Notes under the pieces: model-generated
Databases searched by the model: none
What the model was told of the DNA's origin: nothing
Seen by the model: the letters and a program-made list of their open reading frames with translations, nothing else
Assembly: GCF_000282055.1 (NCBI RefSeq)
Contig: NZ_AKJZ01000012.1
Location: 1 to 64,000 of the forward strand
Reading direction: 5' to 3'
Source: Flavobacterium sp. CF136
Lineage (GTDB): Bacteria; Bacteroidota; Bacteroidia; Flavobacteriales; Flavobacteriaceae
Length of the DNA: 64,000 bases
Program-made: the position numbers and the translations under genes
Part shown: in pieces, positions 61,845 through 64,000 of the stretch
Numbering within the stretch: position 1 is the stretch's first letter
How the letters are laid out: each line of letters starts with the position of its first letter

Positions 61845-64000
61845 TTAATAATCATCATCCGGTATTAAACCTTGGTTATTATTATTGTTTTCTTGCTGTT
61901 TTTCTTCTTCTTTTTTATCCGCATCTTTTTTATCCTTTTTTGATTCTTTTTTAGAATTCGAAAAATTTATATAATCCGGATTCAAATTAGAATCCTGCAA
62001 ATCATCAGAAGAACTTTTAACTTTTTCTATTTTATGCTTTTTAAAAATTTTATTGACTAATTCACTAAAAGTATCAAAATCTACTTCATACGTAATACCG
62101 ACACCTTGCGTGTAGCCAATTCCCTGACCTATATAACTAATATCATTTTCTTTATTGAACAAACGCAAATTGGCAGTCCCATCTTCATTGATTCGATATT
62201 GTACTTCTATATTTCCAACAATTGCTGATTCATTAATACCTCCAACCGGCACCCCTACTTTTCCATTAATGGTAATTTTTTCATTGATTTGAGATGAAAC
62301 TGTAGCCACAACCTGACCATCTGCCTCCTGTCCTATTCTTTTATCAGCAGATATGTAATTCAGTCCTACATTTATTTTATCATTATCAGATTTAATGATC
62401 CCTCCTAACAAACTCGATGCAGTTTCTGCAAATGTTCCTGATAAATCTCCCTGACTAAAACCATCTGTACTCATGAAAGAACCTGTCGATAATAAATATA
62501 AAGCTTGTGTCTGACGAACATCCTTATCATCTAATTTATATTGGATTTCCGATTTTAAAACACTGCTTACAGATGGAAATTCAATGTCAAAATTCGGATC
62601 CGGACTAGCTAAATCCCCTTTTAACCCTATGACAACCTCTACAGGAACCTTTTTATTAAAGGAAGAATTCTCTAATAAAACTGCCGGATTTGCAATTGTT
62701 CTATAAACGGCTTCCAAATTTAGCTGTGCTTTCATTGGGTTTCCTTCCCAAATGATCGAACCTCCTTTTCTGACAGCGAATTTTTTATCAATTAATCCAC
62801 CATATTTAAAATTGTAGGTTCCTTCATATGCCTGAAAATCCCCCCACATGTTAAACTTACCTAGTGTATTAATTTTAAACAGCAATGATCCATGACCTCT
62901 TCCTTTCATACCATGACCTGAATTCCGGTCCAGGATTACCTCTACTTCAGCATCGGGGGTAATATCAAAATCAAATTCTAATTCAAGACCGTTATAATTT
63001 TTTGTTTTTTCGATGATACCATTAGCCAAATTATATTTTTCCTTTGGTGTCACAAAATGAATAAAACTATTTTCCCCTACACTCTGCACATTATTAATAG
63101 GTATTTTTATCTCTGTACCTTTCTCTGATTTGGCATCTACTTTAATAAACAACCCTTCCGTTGGTCCTTTTATACTTGCCGTACCATTGATAAAAGCGGT
63201 TCCAAAATAAGCAGCATCTTCGCTATCTTTCGTATCTAATGCCAATAATCGTTTTGAGGTTATCGTTAGGTCTAATTTCCAATCTCCAAAATTTTTATGT
63301 TCTATACTTCCATTCAACAAACCTTTTGTTTTAAACTTTGTATCTGTTAATTGATTGTTTCTGAACAAAAACTTTTCATCTGTCAAATCGATAACGGTAC
63401 GATCGTTTAATTCATAATCTGTATTAAGATAAGTAACCGTCATACCCGCTTTTTCTACATAAAGCCTTCCATTGATTTCCGGTTTTTTAAGGTTTCCTGC
63501 TATTGCAGCATTTCCTGATGCAGTTCCTCTTATATTTGACAATACATTACCTCCAATAGTTCCTAAAGTTGCCAAATTAAAACCATCAAGTTTTAAGTTT
63601 AAGTCTAAAATTGTTTCTTTATTTTGAATTGCGAAACTTCCTTCAGCTTTAAAAGATTCAGTAAAACCATTTTCTATAGAAGAATTTATCGTGAATTTTT
63701 TAAATGCTTCATCTCCAGCTATATCAAACTTTAAAGTCCCTAACTCAATCTTGTTTAAATTCAGATGATCAATTTCAATTGAGGCAGTTGGCTGATAGAC
63801 ATTTTTATTCTGTTTATAATTTATACTTCCGTTTAAATTCCCGTTTACTACAAACTTATTGTTTAAAGGTGTTATTTTATTAATATCAACATCTTCAAAA
63901 TTTAGAACGACGTCTTTATAATCTGTTCCTTTTATAACACCATTTAAATCAATTTTTTGGTCCTGATGAGACAATATAATGTTGTCAATAGTGAAATTTT
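61845..64000 (-). CDS. TamB-like translocation/assembly protein (5' part outside window)
   Basis: The frame is open through the right window edge; about 718 C-terminal residues are visible. The visible part is long beta-rich repeat (AsmA/TamB style), with the conserved TamB C-terminal (DUF490) domain at about 345-640. That domain has motifs such as GRLYVEKAGMTVTYLNTDYE, GTYNFKYGGLIDKKFAVRKG and LSTGSFMSTDGFSQGDLSG. A charged Lys/Glu/Asn tail ends PDDDY. TamB spans the periplasm as a lipid conduit or outer-membrane assembly factor. The N-terminal membrane anchor must lie outside the window. A neighbouring tamA is not visible here. Family secure. Confidence 0.9.
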   Translation of the reverse strand, partial: NFTIDNIILSHQDQKIDLNGVIKGTDYKDVVLNFEDVDINKITPLNNKFVVNGNLNGSINYKQNKNVYQPTASIEIDHLNLNKIELGTLKFDIAGDEAFKKFTINSSIENGFTESFKAEGSFAIQNKETILDLNLKLDGFNLATLGTIGGNVLSNIRGTASGNAAIAGNLKKPEINGRLYVEKAGMTVTYLNTDYELNDRTVIDLTDEKFLFRNNQLTDTKFKTKGLLNGSIEHKNFGDWKLDLTITSKRLLALDTKDSEDAAYFGTAFINGTASIKGPTEGLFIKVDAKSEKGTEIKIPINNVQSVGENSFIHFVTPKEKYNLANGIIEKTKNYNGLELEFDFDITPDAEVEVILDRNSGHGMKGRGHGSLLFKINTLGKFNMWGDFQAYEGTYNFKYGGLIDKKFAVRKGGSIIWEGNPMKAQLNLEAVYRTIANPAVLLENSSFNKKVPVEVVIGLKGDLASPDPNFDIEFPSVSSVLKSEIQYKLDDKDVRQTQALYLLSTGSFMSTDGFSQGDLSGTFAETASSLLGGIIKSDNDKINVGLNYISADKRIGQEADGQVVATVSSQINEKITINGKVGVPVGGINESAIVGNIEVQYRINEDGTANLRLFNKENDISYIGQGIGYTQGVGITYEVDFDTFSELVNKIFKKHKIEKVKSSSDDLQDSNLNPDYINFSNSKKESKKDKKDADKKEEEKQQENNNNNQGLIPDDDY

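Overview
The window is about 64 kb of a low-GC Bacteroidota chromosome. It is almost certainly Flavobacterium or a close relative. The evidence is a PorP/SprF protein and a gliding-motility type adhesin C-terminus, a SusC/SusD pair, a BshA bacillithiol gene, TAnnTTTG-type -7 promoter boxes, frequent TTG starts, and several families of short intergenic repeats typical of flavobacteria. No phage, insertion sequence, CRISPR array or tRNA was found. One structural RNA is present: the SRP RNA (ffs) at 34008-34100 on the minus strand, with a well-formed promoter.

Layout. 1-4.4 kb: end of a large secreted adhesin, its PorP/SprF partner and an OmpA-family protein (type IX secretion/gliding context). 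4.4-9.0 kb: housekeeping on the minus strand (CAP lipoprotein, pdxH, rnz, a STAS-like protein, pyrB, pyrR). 9.0-12.8 kb: an accessory stretch on the plus strand with a tail-anchored HNH nuclease, a cluster of palindromic repeats, a DHFR-like reductase, a DUF6934-like protein and two tiny genes. 12.9-16.5 kb: ABC-F ATPase, RhuM-like protein, TlpA-like thioredoxin lipoprotein. 16.6-19.3 kb: a compact four-gene cassette of an Lgt-like membrane enzyme, a radical SAM protein resembling the tetraether lipid synthase (Tes) family, and two tiny double-spanning membrane proteins. 19.5-32.1 kb: an N-acetylglucosamine/chito-oligosaccharide utilisation locus (SusC, SusD, NagB fused to a PIG-L deacetylase, GH20 hexosaminidase; divergent LytS/LytTR pair and MFS sugar transporter). 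32.2-36.6 kb: transaldolase-like aldolase, SDR, ffs, glutaminyl cyclase, hutI. 36.6-46.9 kb: coiled-coil protein, hutG, DEAD-box helicase, hybrid sensor kinase, dicarboxylate symporter, aroC, LpxH-like phosphoesterase, small secreted proteins. 46.9-53.7 kb: bshA, a stand-alone Mrr-like nuclease, two Fe-S oxidoreductase subunits, MlaD. 53.8-57.7 kb: divergent cell-wall amidase and lptD. 57.8-64 kb: RidA, mgsA, GlcNAc kinase, gap, pfkA and the C-terminal part of TamB, cut by the window edge.

How it fits together. Sugar handling is the strongest theme. Oligosaccharides are taken up by SusCD, cleaved by GH20, imported by the MFS permease, phosphorylated by a BadF-type kinase, deacetylated/deaminated by the PIG-L-NagB fusion, and passed to glycolysis (pfkA, gap) with a methylglyoxal bypass (mgsA). 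Envelope biogenesis (lptD, tamB, mlaD, amidase, the LpxH-like enzyme) is a second theme. The most interesting candidate for an undescribed system is the Lgt-like/Tes-like/small-membrane-protein cassette at 16.6-19.3 kb, which suggests a membrane-lipid or lipoprotein acyl modification pathway. Its function is inference.
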